A stretch of DNA of 39,792 bases, from contig CAMMVF010000023.1 of NCBI GenBank assembly GCA_946500295.1, forward strand, positions 1 to 39,792, in the 5' to 3' direction. This DNA is from an uncultured Clostridia bacterium (lineage in GTDB: Bacteria > Bacillota > Clostridia > Oscillospirales > Acutalibacteraceae). The notes under the pieces were generated by a model. It saw nothing but the letters and a program-made list of their open reading frames with translations, was not told the DNA's origin and did not search any database. Positions 15,626-22,494 of this stretch are shown in pieces (within the stretch, counting starts at the first letter, position 1; every line of letters begins with the position of its first letter). The translations under genes were made by a program, and so were the position numbers.

Positions 15626-16259
15626 ATGACTGCTGCTGAAATTTTAAGCTATTTATACAGGGAAATACATACAACGTCGTCACTACGGTAGATGATGCTG
15701 GACTCCCTGTTACCTGTGCGATTGATATAATGGACGCAGATGAAAACGGACTTTATTTTCTCACAGCAAAGGGTAAGGGCTTTTACAACAGAGTGAAGTC
15801 ACGTGAATATCTTGCGCTGACTGGGATAAAGGGAGAGGACACAATGTCATGTGTGGCTGTGTCCGTGAAAGGCAGGGTAAAGGAAATAGGTAGCTATATA
15901 CTTCCGAAACTGTTTGAAAAAAATGGTTTGAAAAAAATCCTTACATGAACGAAATTTACCCTACTACTCAGTCGCAAAAGGCTCTCACAGTCTTTCAGCT
16001 TTACGAGGGGAGCGGCGAGTGGTTCGACCTGTCAAAAAAGCCGATTGAGCGTTTTACATTTACCTTCGGAAATGCAGAGAAGGAGAAGGACGGCTACTTT
16101 ATCACAGATGGCTGTACTCTCTGCTGTGCTTGCGGGGAGGTCTGCCCCCAAGGCTGTATTGACTTTACTTCTGCCTCGGCAGTGATAAGGCAGGAAAACT
16201 GCCTGCACTGTGGCAGCTGTATGGAGGTTTGCCCGCAAAAAGCTGTGATTCGGAGGTAA
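15626..16259 (+). pseudogene. Broken PNPOx-like flavoprotein fused to a 2x[4Fe-4S] ferredoxin
   Basis: Start ATG 15626 behind AAAGGAGGG. Reading through two frameshifts rebuilds one protein: a pyridoxamine-5'-phosphate-oxidase-like FMN domain (VVTTVDDAGLPVTCAIDI...FLTAKGKGFYN), then NPYMNEIYPTTQ, YEGSGEWFDLSKKPIER, and a C-terminal ferredoxin with CTLCCACGEVCP and CLHCGSCMEVCP. Break 1, near 15655-15661, misses one base and leads to a stop after 22 codons. Break 2 is a 14-bp tandem duplication (15911-15924 and 15925-15938, 13 of 14 identical); removing one copy restores the frame exactly. Intact relatives are probably redox proteins. First of three damaged genes in a row. Confidence 0.85.
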
Positions 16260-16263
16260 TATT

Positions 16264-17059
16264 ATGACGCAAATTGAAAGACGGATTTATTTAATAAAAG
16301 AGCTTCTGAGCGAGGAGCCGAGTTGTTCGGATGTTAAGCTGCCGTCAGATGAGCAACAACAAAAAAATCTTCTTCGCTCACTGTTCAATATCCGCGTGCC
16401 GCACAGAGTGAGCGAGGAATTTTTACGGATACAGGACGCTTACTTGCAGGAGGAAACAAAGAGAAAAGGTATTTACAGATTTTAACGACCTCTCTCCCGT
16501 ACAGAATGGGCTGTATCTCTGGAGGGGCGATATTACCACGCTGCGATGTGACGCCATTGTAAACGCCGCCAACAGTCAAATGGTCGGTTGCTTCTGCCCC
16601 TGTCACGGTTGTATAGACAACCAAATCCACACCTTCTCTGGCGTTCAGCTCAGAGAGGCTTGTGCGGAGATAATGAGAAAGCAGGGGAGAGAGGAAAAAA
16701 CAGGGGGCGCAAAAATAACCCCCGCCTTTAATCTACCGTGTAAATATGTACTTCACACAGTCGGTCCTATCGTTCACGGCTCGGTTACGAAAAAAGACGG
16801 GGAACAGCTTGTTTCCTGCTACCGCTCCTGCTTGGAGCTTGCAGAGCAAAATAATATAAGAAGTCTTGCATTTTGCTGTATTTCTACTGGAGAGTTTCAC
16901 TTTCCGCAGGAGCTGGCGGCGCAGATTGCAGTTAAAACAGTAAAAGAATACAGGGAGCAAACAAACAGCAATATTGAGGTGATATTCAATGTATATAAGG
17001 AGATCGACTTCAACATATACAAAAAACTGCTCGGAGCAGATTCAAAGGCTGAAAAATGA
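16264..17059 (+). pseudogene. Frameshifted zinc-type macrodomain ADP-ribosylhydrolase
   Basis: ATG 16264 behind GGAGGT. The first part (residues 1-73, IERRIYLIKELL...RIQDAYLQEETKRKGI) and the second (DFNDLSPVQNGLYLWRGDI..VNAANSQMVGCFCPCHGCID..NLPCKYVLHTVGPI..CCISTGEFHFP) together match protein-ADP-ribose hydrolases of the SirTM-linked macrodomain type, with the CFCPCHGCID zinc motif. One extra T around 16472-16474 shifts the frame and gives a stop at about 16485. In intact operons this enzyme removes ADP-ribose put on by SirTM, for example on lipoylated GcvH-L in Staphylococcus aureus; GcvH-L and LplA2 genes are not seen here. Confidence 0.87.
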
Positions 17060-17765
17060 AATTGAAACCGCAGACGCTATAGTAATAGGAGCAGGAGCCG
17101 GAATGTCAACTTCGGCTTGTATGGCTTACGACGGAGAACGGTTTGAAAAAAACTTTGCAGATTTCCAAAAAAAATATGGAATCCGTGATATGTACTCGGG
17201 AGGGTTCTACCCCTATGATACGTTAGAGGAATATTGGGCTTGGTGGTCGCGGCAGATTTATGTAAACCGTTATACTGCCGGCGTCGGCAAGCCGTACGCA
17301 GACCTGCTTACTATTATCGGCAATAAGGATTACTTCGTCATTACTACAAATGTTGACCACCAGTTCCAGCTTGCCGGCTTTGACAAGCAAAGGCTTTTTT
17401 ACACTCAAGGAGATTATGGTCTGTGGCAATGCTCGAAGCCCTGTCACGATAAAACCTATGACAACGAGGCTCAGGTGCGCCGTATGGTCTCGGAGCAGAG
17501 AGATATGAAAATTCCAACGGAGCTGGTTCCCAAATGTCCTGTCTGCGGCGCACCCATGACGATGAATTTGCGCTGTGATGACACCTTTGTTCAAGACAAG
17601 GGGTGGTATGCCGCAGCGAAAAGATACAATGATTTTATTCACCGCCACGAGGGATTACGTGTGTTGTTTTTGGAACTGGGAGTGGGGGCTAACACCCCGG
17701 TTATTGTAATATCTCTCATGTCAGTAAACAGTGTTATATATGATATAAAAAGCTTAAGTCCCTGA
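16989..17765 (+). pseudogene. SirTM-class sirtuin, truncated at the C-terminus
   Basis: 258 residues. The NAD-binding start VIGAGAGMSTSA, SGGFYPYDTLEEYWAWWSRQIYVNRY, FVITTNVDHQFQLAGFDKQRLFYTQGDYGLWQCS and a zinc knuckle (CPVCG) match SirTM sirtuins that ADP-ribosylate proteins. After LELGVGANTPV the family sequence stops: the expected C-terminal part (GIIKYPFW... and the ICIDGDIG-type end) is replaced by 20 unrelated residues. The stop codon lies in an 18-bp inverted repeat. The start overlaps the macrodomain frame by 71 bp. Probably non-functional, as the missing part contributes to NAD binding. Confidence 0.85.
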
Positions 17766-17805
17766 AATGGTACAGTGGTGAAAAAAGCTGTACCATTTCA
17801 GGGAC
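17758..17805. repeat. Perfect 18-bp inverted repeat
   Basis: GTCCCTGAAATGGTACAG (17758-17775) and its exact reverse complement (17788-17805), 12-nt spacer. There is no T run after it, so it is a poor terminator. The ends look like terminal inverted repeats of a transposable element brought close together, but no transposase or target duplication is seen. Confidence 0.7.
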
Positions 17806-17895
17806 AATGATTTTGTATCAATATAGATTTCAGGTTAGCAGGTTCTGAATTTTTAGTTTAATCATTGTGCTGCAACCGCAGTAAGCCGGCAGGAT

Positions 17896-18048
17896 TTAAT
17901 CCTTGTTTTCGACCAAGTGTATGTGTTCCTTCAATACGAGGTTAATGTACTGAGAAAAGGATCTGTCGCAGTTTTCAGCCATCTCCTTGATTTTTTCAAT
18001 TATGTCCTCATCTAAAGTGATGCTGACCTTCTTTTTTAGCGGTTTCAT
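17896..18048 (-). CDS. 50-residue ribbon-helix-helix (CopG/Arc-like) protein
   Basis: A short gene: the product starts MKPLKKKVSITLDEDIIEKI. The beta strand KKVSITLDEDI followed by two helices (IIEKIKEMAENCDRS and FSQYINLVLKEHIHLV) is the ribbon-helix-helix DNA-binding fold. The start ATG has GAGGTG 6 nt upstream. Three copies of a 7-bp box (ATACTAC/GTAGTAT) lie in its promoter region, so it probably represses itself. No toxin-like partner gene is adjacent: the next minus-strand feature is the end of the decayed sirtuin, and upstream are tRNA genes. It could be an antitoxin remnant or a small stand-alone regulator. Confidence 0.85.
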   Translation of the reverse strand: MKPLKKKVSITLDEDIIEKIKEMAENCDRSFSQYINLVLKEHIHLVENKD

Positions 18049-18068
18049 CTTATCACCTCAAAGTAACA

Positions 18069-18125
18069 ATACTACAAAATACGCCTTTGTATTGACAAAT
18101 CGGATAAAGTAGTATAAAGTAGTAT
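18069..18125 (-). promoter_or_regulatory. Promoter and operator boxes of the ribbon-helix-helix gene
   Basis: Minus strand TTGTCA (18093-18098), 18-nt spacer, TAGTAT (18069-18074). Box ATACTAC at 18069-18075 coincides with the -10. Two more boxes in opposite orientation, GTAGTAT at 18109-18115 and 18119-18125, lie upstream 10 bp apart (one helical turn), as expected for cooperative dimers. Confidence 0.65.
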
Positions 18126-18199
18126 TTAAATCGAGGTTAAAAAGCTTGCATAATAAAAGACAAGTATAAAATGATTCACACTCACATAAAATTAAGCAC

Positions 18200-18224
18200 A
18201 AAAAACACCCCACAATGTGAGGTG
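18200..18224 (-). terminator. Terminator after the tRNA pair
   Basis: On the minus strand CACCTCAC, ATT loop, GTGGGGTG (one G-U pair), then T6. It ends the tRNA-Thr/tRNA-Gly transcript. Confidence 0.8.
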
Positions 18225-18239
18225 TACGCCGTAAATGTA

Positions 18240-18313
18240 TGGAGCGGACAACGGGAATCGAACCCGCCTCCTCAGCTTGGGAAGCTGATATTCTACCAAT
18301 GAACTATGTCCGC
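18240..18313 (-). tRNA. tRNA-Gly(CCC)
   Basis: Minus strand GCGGACA acceptor pairing with TGTCCGC, anticodon loop TTCCCAA inside TCAGC/GCTGA giving anticodon CCC, T arm GGGTTCGAATCCC, and CCA encoded after the discriminator T. It reads codon GGG. Confidence 0.95.
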
Positions 18314-18368
18314 GTATTTTTTATAATAAAAATTACAGCGGAGAAAACCGCCAGGCGGCTTCCTCCGG

Positions 18369-18444
18369 TGGAGCTGGAAAAGGGACTTGAACCCTCGACC
18401 TACGCTTTACGAGAGCGTCGCTCTACCGTCTGAGCTATTCCAGC
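18369..18444 (-). tRNA. tRNA-Thr(CGT)
   Basis: Minus strand GCTGGAA acceptor pairing with TTCCAGC, D arm with GCTCAGACGGTAGAGC, anticodon loop CTCGTAA giving CGT (reads ACG), T arm GGGTTCAAGTCCC, encoded CCA. It is transcribed before tRNA-Gly, 55 bp apart. Confidence 0.95.
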
Positions 18445-18457
18445 ATTCTGCCCGGAT

Positions 18458-18487
18458 ATTATACCACTAATAATAAGGAAAAGTCAA
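18458..18487 (-). promoter_or_regulatory. Promoter of the tRNA pair
   Basis: Minus strand TTGACT, 18-nt spacer, TATAAT, 14 bp before the tRNA-Thr 5' end. Strong near-consensus promoter. Confidence 0.8.
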
Positions 18488-18722
18488 TAGAAGAATTTTG
18501 TTCATTTTTAATTATTTTTCGGTATCACACTGGCATATTACAAACGAATGTGGTAAAATAAAAAAATAAAGACGTTAAAGATGAGCTGTTCCGGTGTTGA
18601 TATGCTTTTGTGATTTACTCATACTTTGTGTTTTCCGGTTGAGGAATAGCCTTATAGCGTGTGCTTGCTATTTATGATTATAACGAATATCTTGTAAGAG
18701 GAACAAAAAGGAGGATACTGTA

Positions 18723-19148
18723 ATGAAGGATGAAATAGCGTACCTGCTCAAGAGACACCGCCTAAACTGCGGGTATTCTCAGCAAATGGTCGCCAATGCA
18801 CTTAATGTTGACCGCTCGACCTATACCTACTATGAGACAGGAAAGTCTATGCCGAGTCTGAGCACGTTGATGGTGCTTAAGAATCTGCTTAATATACCAT
18901 ATGAAGAGTTGTTGAGTTGCCTCGACAGGGGGGGAGCTATCGAAACCGAAAAGCTCAAAGATCCTACAAACACCGAGGCGGTGGATAAGGAGAGAACGGA
19001 TACCAGCCACATTACTCTTGAAAAAAAGGAAACCTACGGTTTGCCCAAGGATGAACAGCAGCTATTGCTCTATTTCCGTCGAATGGATGATAGCGATAGG
19101 GAGAAAGCTCTTGATTATTTAAAAAATATAGTTAAGGAGAACTATTGA
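18723..19148 (+). CDS. XRE-family transcriptional regulator
   Basis: 141 residues. An N-terminal helix-turn-helix of the Cro/XRE type (about 7-62: LLKRHRLNCGYSQQMVANALNVDRSTYTYYETGKSMPS) is followed by a linker and a C-terminal helix (about 115-138) of the kind seen in small stand-alone XRE repressors. Strong GGAGG before the ATG. It has its own terminator and no obvious partner gene; the alcohol dehydrogenase downstream has its own promoter. The 270-bp upstream gap shows no clear promoter. Target unknown. Confidence 0.9.
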   Translation: MKDEIAYLLKRHRLNCGYSQQMVANALNVDRSTYTYYETGKSMPSLSTLMVLKNLLNIPYEELLSCLDRGGAIETEKLKDPTNTEAVDKERTDTSHITLEKKETYGLPKDEQQLLLYFRRMDDSDREKALDYLKNIVKENY

Positions 19149-19168
19149 TATTAATAAAATCTTACTCA

Positions 19169-19193
19169 GCCGCCCTGATTGGGCGGCTTTTTT
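19169..19193 (+). terminator. Intrinsic terminator after the XRE gene
   Basis: GCCGCCC, TGATT loop, GGGCGGC, then T6. Confidence 0.92.
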
Positions 19194-19227
19194 CATTACA
19201 AAAATCCAATTAATTAGACAAAAATTA

Positions 19228-19256
19228 TTGAAATCCAGCTGCACTTATATTATAAT
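19228..19256 (+). promoter_or_regulatory. Promoter of the alcohol dehydrogenase gene
   Basis: TTGAAA, 17-nt spacer, TATAAT, 52 bp before the start codon. Confidence 0.7.
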
Positions 19257-19307
19257 TGTACCGAAACAACAGGCGTATAGGCGCTAAATAAAATGGAGGT
19301 GTTGATT

Positions 19308-20453
19308 TTGAACAGAATAGTATTAAATGAGACCTCGTACCACGGCAAGGGCGCTGTGGCGCAGGTGGCGGAAGAAATTAAGGCGAGAGGATTTAAAAAA
19401 GCTTTTGTCTGCTCCGACCCCGATCTTATCAAGTTCGGTGTGACAGATAAAGTGACTTCTGTGCTTGAAAACAGCTCTATAGACTATGAGCTTTATTCAG
19501 ACATTAAGCCAAACCCGACTATAGAAAACGTCCAGAGCGGAGTTCAGGCTTTTAAGGACAGCAAAGCCGACTGCATAGTTGCTGTCGGCGGCGGTTCGTC
19601 CATGGATACCGCTAAAGCGATAGGGATTATCATAGCAAATCCCGAGTTTGAGGACGTCCGCAGTCTTGAGGGCGTAGCCCCCACAAAAAATCCGAGCATC
19701 CCCATAATCGCCGTGCCTACCACCGCAGGGACGGCGGCTGAGGTAACTATAAACTATGTAATTACCGATGTGGAGAAAAAGCGGAAGTTCGTCTGCGTTG
19801 ATGTCCACGATATCCCTGTGGTAGCTATCGTAGATCCTGAGCTTATGTCCTCTATGCCGAAGGGGCTGACCGCCTCTACGGGTATGGATGCTCTCACCCA
19901 TGCCATAGAGGGTTATATCACCAAGGGCGCTTGGGAGATGACGGATATGTTCCACCTCAAGGCGATTGAGATAATTTCAAAATCCCTGAGAGGAGCGGTC
20001 GAAAATACCCCCGAGGGCAGAGAGGGAATGGCTTTAGGACAGTATATCGCCGGTATGGGCTTTTCTAATGTCGGCTTGGGTATAGTGCACTCTATGGCGC
20101 ACGCTTTGGGTGCGGTTTATGATACTCCCCACGGCGTGGCAAACGCTATCTTGCTTCCTACTGTCATGGCATATAATGCAGACGCTACAGGTGAAAAATA
20201 CAGGGAAATCGCCAGAGCGATGGGAGTGCAGGGCGTTGACGATATGACCCAGGAGGAATACCGCAAGGCTGCGGTTGACGCCGTGAAGCAGCTCTCGGCT
20301 GACGTTGGTATTCCCGCTGATTTAAAGGATATCGTCAAGGAGGAGGATATCGACTTTTTGGCGGATTCCGCCGTTGCCGACGCCTGCGCACCGGGTAACC
20401 CCAAGGACGCTTCCAAGGAGGATATCATCGCTCTTTACCGCAGCTTGATGTAA
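19308..20453 (+). CDS. Iron-containing alcohol dehydrogenase, FucO-like
   Basis: 381 residues of the group III (iron) alcohol dehydrogenase family. The nucleotide-binding GGGSSMDTAKAIG and the metal ligands in GMDALTHAIEGY (Asp, His), GIVHSMAHALGA and DTPHG are present. It resembles lactaldehyde:1,2-propanediol oxidoreductases (FucO) in its start, NRIVLNETSYHGKGAV. A TTG start at 19308 is chosen because GGAGGTG (19295-19301) is 6 nt before it; ATG 19293 overlaps that ribosome site. Single-gene unit with its own promoter and a hairpin array after the stop. Substrate (lactaldehyde, butanol or another aldehyde) not settled. Confidence 0.9.
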   Translation: MNRIVLNETSYHGKGAVAQVAEEIKARGFKKAFVCSDPDLIKFGVTDKVTSVLENSSIDYELYSDIKPNPTIENVQSGVQAFKDSKADCIVAVGGGSSMDTAKAIGIIIANPEFEDVRSLEGVAPTKNPSIPIIAVPTTAGTAAEVTINYVITDVEKKRKFVCVDVHDIPVVAIVDPELMSSMPKGLTASTGMDALTHAIEGYITKGAWEMTDMFHLKAIEIISKSLRGAVENTPEGREGMALGQYIAGMGFSNVGLGIVHSMAHALGAVYDTPHGVANAILLPTVMAYNADATGEKYREIARAMGVQGVDDMTQEEYRKAAVDAVKQLSADVGIPADLKDIVKEEDIDFLADSAVADACAPGNPKDASKEDIIALYRSLM

Positions 20454-20487
20454 CAAAATGCAAGGCGCAGGGGTGTTGCCGCCACAG

Positions 20488-20615
20488 GCGCAAGCGCAGT
20501 GATATAGCGGCTTACGCCGCTGTGGAATCTGCGGCAAGCCGCAGGTGAAATATTCGCCGTTGGCGAATGTGATATCGTGCCAAAGGCATGGTTGTGGAAG
20601 CCGCAAGCGGCTTGG
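20488..20615 (+). repeat. Hairpin array A3, after the alcohol dehydrogenase
   Basis: Units: 20488-20497 (GCG/CGC), 20506-20521 (AGCGG/CCGCT), 20530-20543 (TGCGG/CCGCA), 20553-20567 (TTCGCC/GGCGAA), 20577-20589 (GTGCC/GGCAT) and a final AAGCC/GGCTT hairpin, with GTGATAT, GTGGAATC, GTGAAATA and GTGATATC linkers. Confidence 0.88.
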
Positions 20616-20620
20616 ATTTG

Positions 20621-20679
20621 AAGTAGATTGTGCGAGACTTAGGGTTAGTTCCCTGAATCTCGCACAATTTTATAACGAG
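20621..20679 (+). repeat. Element E, copy 2
   Basis: AAGTAGATTGTGCGAGACT, then GGGTT-agtt-CCC core, then ATCTCGCACAATTTTATAACGAG: one long hairpin. Directly downstream of array A3, the same order as in copies 1, 3 and 4. Confidence 0.8.
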
Positions 20680-20751
20680 CGAATATAATAACCGACAAGA
20701 GGTTTTATCGAGAATCAAAATTGAAACTCACTATCGGACTACTTGAATTCA

Positions 20752-20877
20752 AATCGCTTTGCGATTTCCTTTACTGCGCCATCGGCGCAATTTCACATTT
20801 GACTCATCAAATATTTCACTTGCGCTTTTAGCGCAAATTTCACTGCCCAATAGGGCAATTTCACTGCGCCTCTCGCT
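20752..20877 (-). repeat. Hairpin array A4, minus orientation, after the SDR gene
   Basis: Minus-strand reading has GTGAAAT linkers. Hairpins: 20844-20857 (TGCCC/GGGCA), 20820-20836 (TTGCGC/GCGCAA), one near 20798-20812 (ATTTGA/TCAAAT), 20775-20789 (TGCGCC/GGCGCA) and 20752-20766 (AATCGC/GCGATT). It begins right at the stop codon of the minus-strand SDR gene. Confidence 0.88.
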
Positions 20878-20880
20878 AAG

Positions 20881-21621
20881 CTAAATTACAAAGCCGCCGT
20901 TTACGCCGATTATTTGCCCCGTGATGAATGAGGACTTGTCTCCGGCTAAAAAAACGGCGCAGTCGGCTATGTCCTGTGTGTTCCCAAGTCTGTTGAGCGG
21001 AGTTTCCTCCCGCAGGGCGTCAAGTTCCTGTTCGCTGTATTCGCTTAGCATGTCGGTGCGTATCACTCCAGGAGCAATGGCGTTTACCCTGATTCCACTG
21101 AGGGATACCTCCTTGGCTAAAGCCTTAGTAAGTCCGATTATACCTGCCTTGGATGCGGAGTAGGCGACCTCGCAGCTTGCGCCAACCTGTCCCCACATGG
21201 AGCTGATGTTTATAATACTGCCGCTGTGCTCTTTGAGCATATAGGGCAAGACGGTATGACAATAATTGTAGCAACCGGTGAGGTTAGTCGTTATTACTTC
21301 GCTCCATTGCTTGGGCGTGCAGTCGGTAAAGAGACCTGAAAGGGAGATGGCGGCGTTGTTTATGAGTACGTCGATCTTGCCAAATTCATCTGAAACTTTT
21401 TCTGCGATATTCACTGCGGAGCCGTGCTCCTTTACATCCGCCTTAAAGCTCAAAGCCCTGACTCCGAGATTTTCGGCTTCGGCTGTAACCTCCTCGGCTT
21501 TCTCAGCACTGTTGTTGTAGGTTATCGCAATATCATAACCGCTTTTTGCTAGCTCAAGCGAAATCGCCCTGCCGATTCCCCTTGAGCCGCCGGTGATTAT
21601 TGCGCTTTTATTTCTGCTCAT
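20881..21621 (-). CDS. Short-chain dehydrogenase/reductase, FabG- or YmfI-like
   Basis: 246 residues of the classical SDR family. The NADP-binding TGGSRGIG is at about 10-17, NNA at 88-90, and the catalytic set is Asn114, Ser141, Tyr154, Lys158 (YSASK). The phrase ISSMWGQVGASCEVAYSASKAG is closer to the YmfI-type reductases that finish the 5-aminopentanol modification of elongation factor P in some Firmicutes than to typical FabG, but I cannot confirm this here. No fatty-acid genes are nearby. The start overlaps the end of the flavin-reductase gene by 4 bp (ATGA type), so the two are translated together. Confidence 0.85.
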   Translation of the reverse strand: MSRNKSAIITGGSRGIGRAISLELAKSGYDIAITYNNSAEKAEEVTAEAENLGVRALSFKADVKEHGSAVNIAEKVSDEFGKIDVLINNAAISLSGLFTDCTPKQWSEVITTNLTGCYNYCHTVLPYMLKEHSGSIINISSMWGQVGASCEVAYSASKAGIIGLTKALAKEVSLSGIRVNAIAPGVIRTDMLSEYSEQELDALREETPLNRLGNTQDIADCAVFLAGDKSSFITGQIIGVNGGFVI

Positions 21622-22127
21622 TCTTTTACGAGAACCTTGACTATCTCGCCGACAAATACCTCGTGATAATCGCCAGCCTGATAGTTTGTGCTGTCAAGGC
21701 TCTTGTCAATGAAACACTCGGGCTGTATCTTCTGCTTGTAAAGCTTTTTGCAGACTAAAACTGTCTTAGCCTGCTCAAAGTATGGGGCTTCAGTGTTGAA
21801 GCATGGTGTAAGCCCGGTCTGCTCTACCTTGTCTATGTCCCTTCCCGAGGCAGTGCCGCATAAGGTGAGCTCCTTTTTATAATCTCCGCCGAAGCCCGAA
21901 AGCGTGAAGTAATCTTCCCTGTCGATAAACTCAAGGGTATAACGCTGGGGGCGAATAAAGGTAAACACTACGTTTTTACCCCATAGCACGCCTACTCCGC
22001 CCCAGCTTACCGTCATGGTGTTGAGGCTCTGCTCGTTTCCTGCTGTTAGCAGCAGCCAGTCCTTGCCTATCATCTCAAACGGGTTTTTAGTGATTTCGTT
22101 CGGTGTGATTTCCTTAAAATTGCTCAT
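21618..22127 (-). CDS. Flavin reductase-like FMN-binding protein
   Basis: 169 residues of the flavin reductase-like split-barrel family (NFKEITPNEI..PFEMIGKDWLLLTAG..NTMTVSWGGVGVLWGKNVVFTFIRPQRYT). The TMTVSWG and FIRPQRYT segments are the FMN-binding parts. ATG 22127 is preferred, 8 nt behind AGGAGG; a TTG two codons earlier is possible. Probably uses FMN to move electrons between NAD(P)H and a partner. It is the first gene of a two-gene operon with the SDR. A promoter lies upstream and a weak ARG-box-like site lies about 17 bp beyond its -35. Confidence 0.88.
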   Translation of the reverse strand: MSNFKEITPNEITKNPFEMIGKDWLLLTAGNEQSLNTMTVSWGGVGVLWGKNVVFTFIRPQRYTLEFIDREDYFTLSGFGGDYKKELTLCGTASGRDIDKVEQTGLTPCFNTEAPYFEQAKTVLVCKKLYKQKIQPECFIDKSLDSTNYQAGDYHEVFVGEIVKVLVKE

Positions 22128-22179
22128 TGTCAATTCCTCCTGTGCTGTGATTAAAAATTTTATGCGTCTTTTTATGAGA

Positions 22180-22209
22180 ATTATAACATCTCGAGTGCAT
22201 AATATGCAA
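22180..22209 (-). promoter_or_regulatory. Promoter of the flavin reductase-SDR operon
   Basis: Minus strand TTGCAT, 18-nt spacer, TATAAT. Confidence 0.6.
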
Positions 22210-22225
22210 TAATAGATGTATATTA

Positions 22226-22239
22226 TGAATACTTTTTCA
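22226..22239. promoter_or_regulatory. Weak ARG-box-like site
   Basis: TGAATACTTTTTCA, similar to the ArgR/AhrC half-site pair TGAAT...ATTCA with one mismatch. It could be the distal site of a looped ArgR complex with the strong box at 22383 or could touch the divergent operon. Confidence 0.35.
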
Positions 22240-22382
22240 TGCTCAGCTTAGTTAATACAGAATCGTCAACTGCGATTGTCTCTTTTATTTCTGCGTAATA
22301 CCTGTAAAAATCTGTATAAAATCACTTTGCTTAGCTTGTGGTATTCAACAAAATTGTAGATATATACAAAAATGCGGATATC

Positions 22383-22432
22383 TGAATAAATATTCATAAA
22401 ATGCTTGATTTTCTGCATTATGCGTGTATAAT
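22383..22432 (+). promoter_or_regulatory. argG promoter with ARG box
   Basis: A perfectly palindromic ARG box TGAATAAATATTCA (22383-22396) ends 8 bp before the -35 TTGATT (22405-22410); the -10 TATAAT is at 22427-22432 with 16-nt spacing. This is the expected place for arginine-dependent repression by ArgR/AhrC, whose gene is not in the window. Confidence 0.75.
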
Positions 22433-22494
22433 TAGAAACATCAGGATTAAATCAATTTTAAAAATAAACTTCAATTAAAAACGGAGGCATTAAA

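Noticed and set aside
17758-17805. Intrinsic terminator
   Set aside because: The stem is perfect but no T run follows on either strand; listed as an inverted repeat instead.
18239-18433. A 64-codon plus-strand frame starting MERTTGIEPASS
   Set aside because: It is the well-known false frame made by reading tRNA-Gly and tRNA-Thr genes on the opposite strand.
20881-21621. Calling the SDR fabG
   Set aside because: No fatty-acid genes nearby and motif details lean to another SDR group, so no gene symbol is given.
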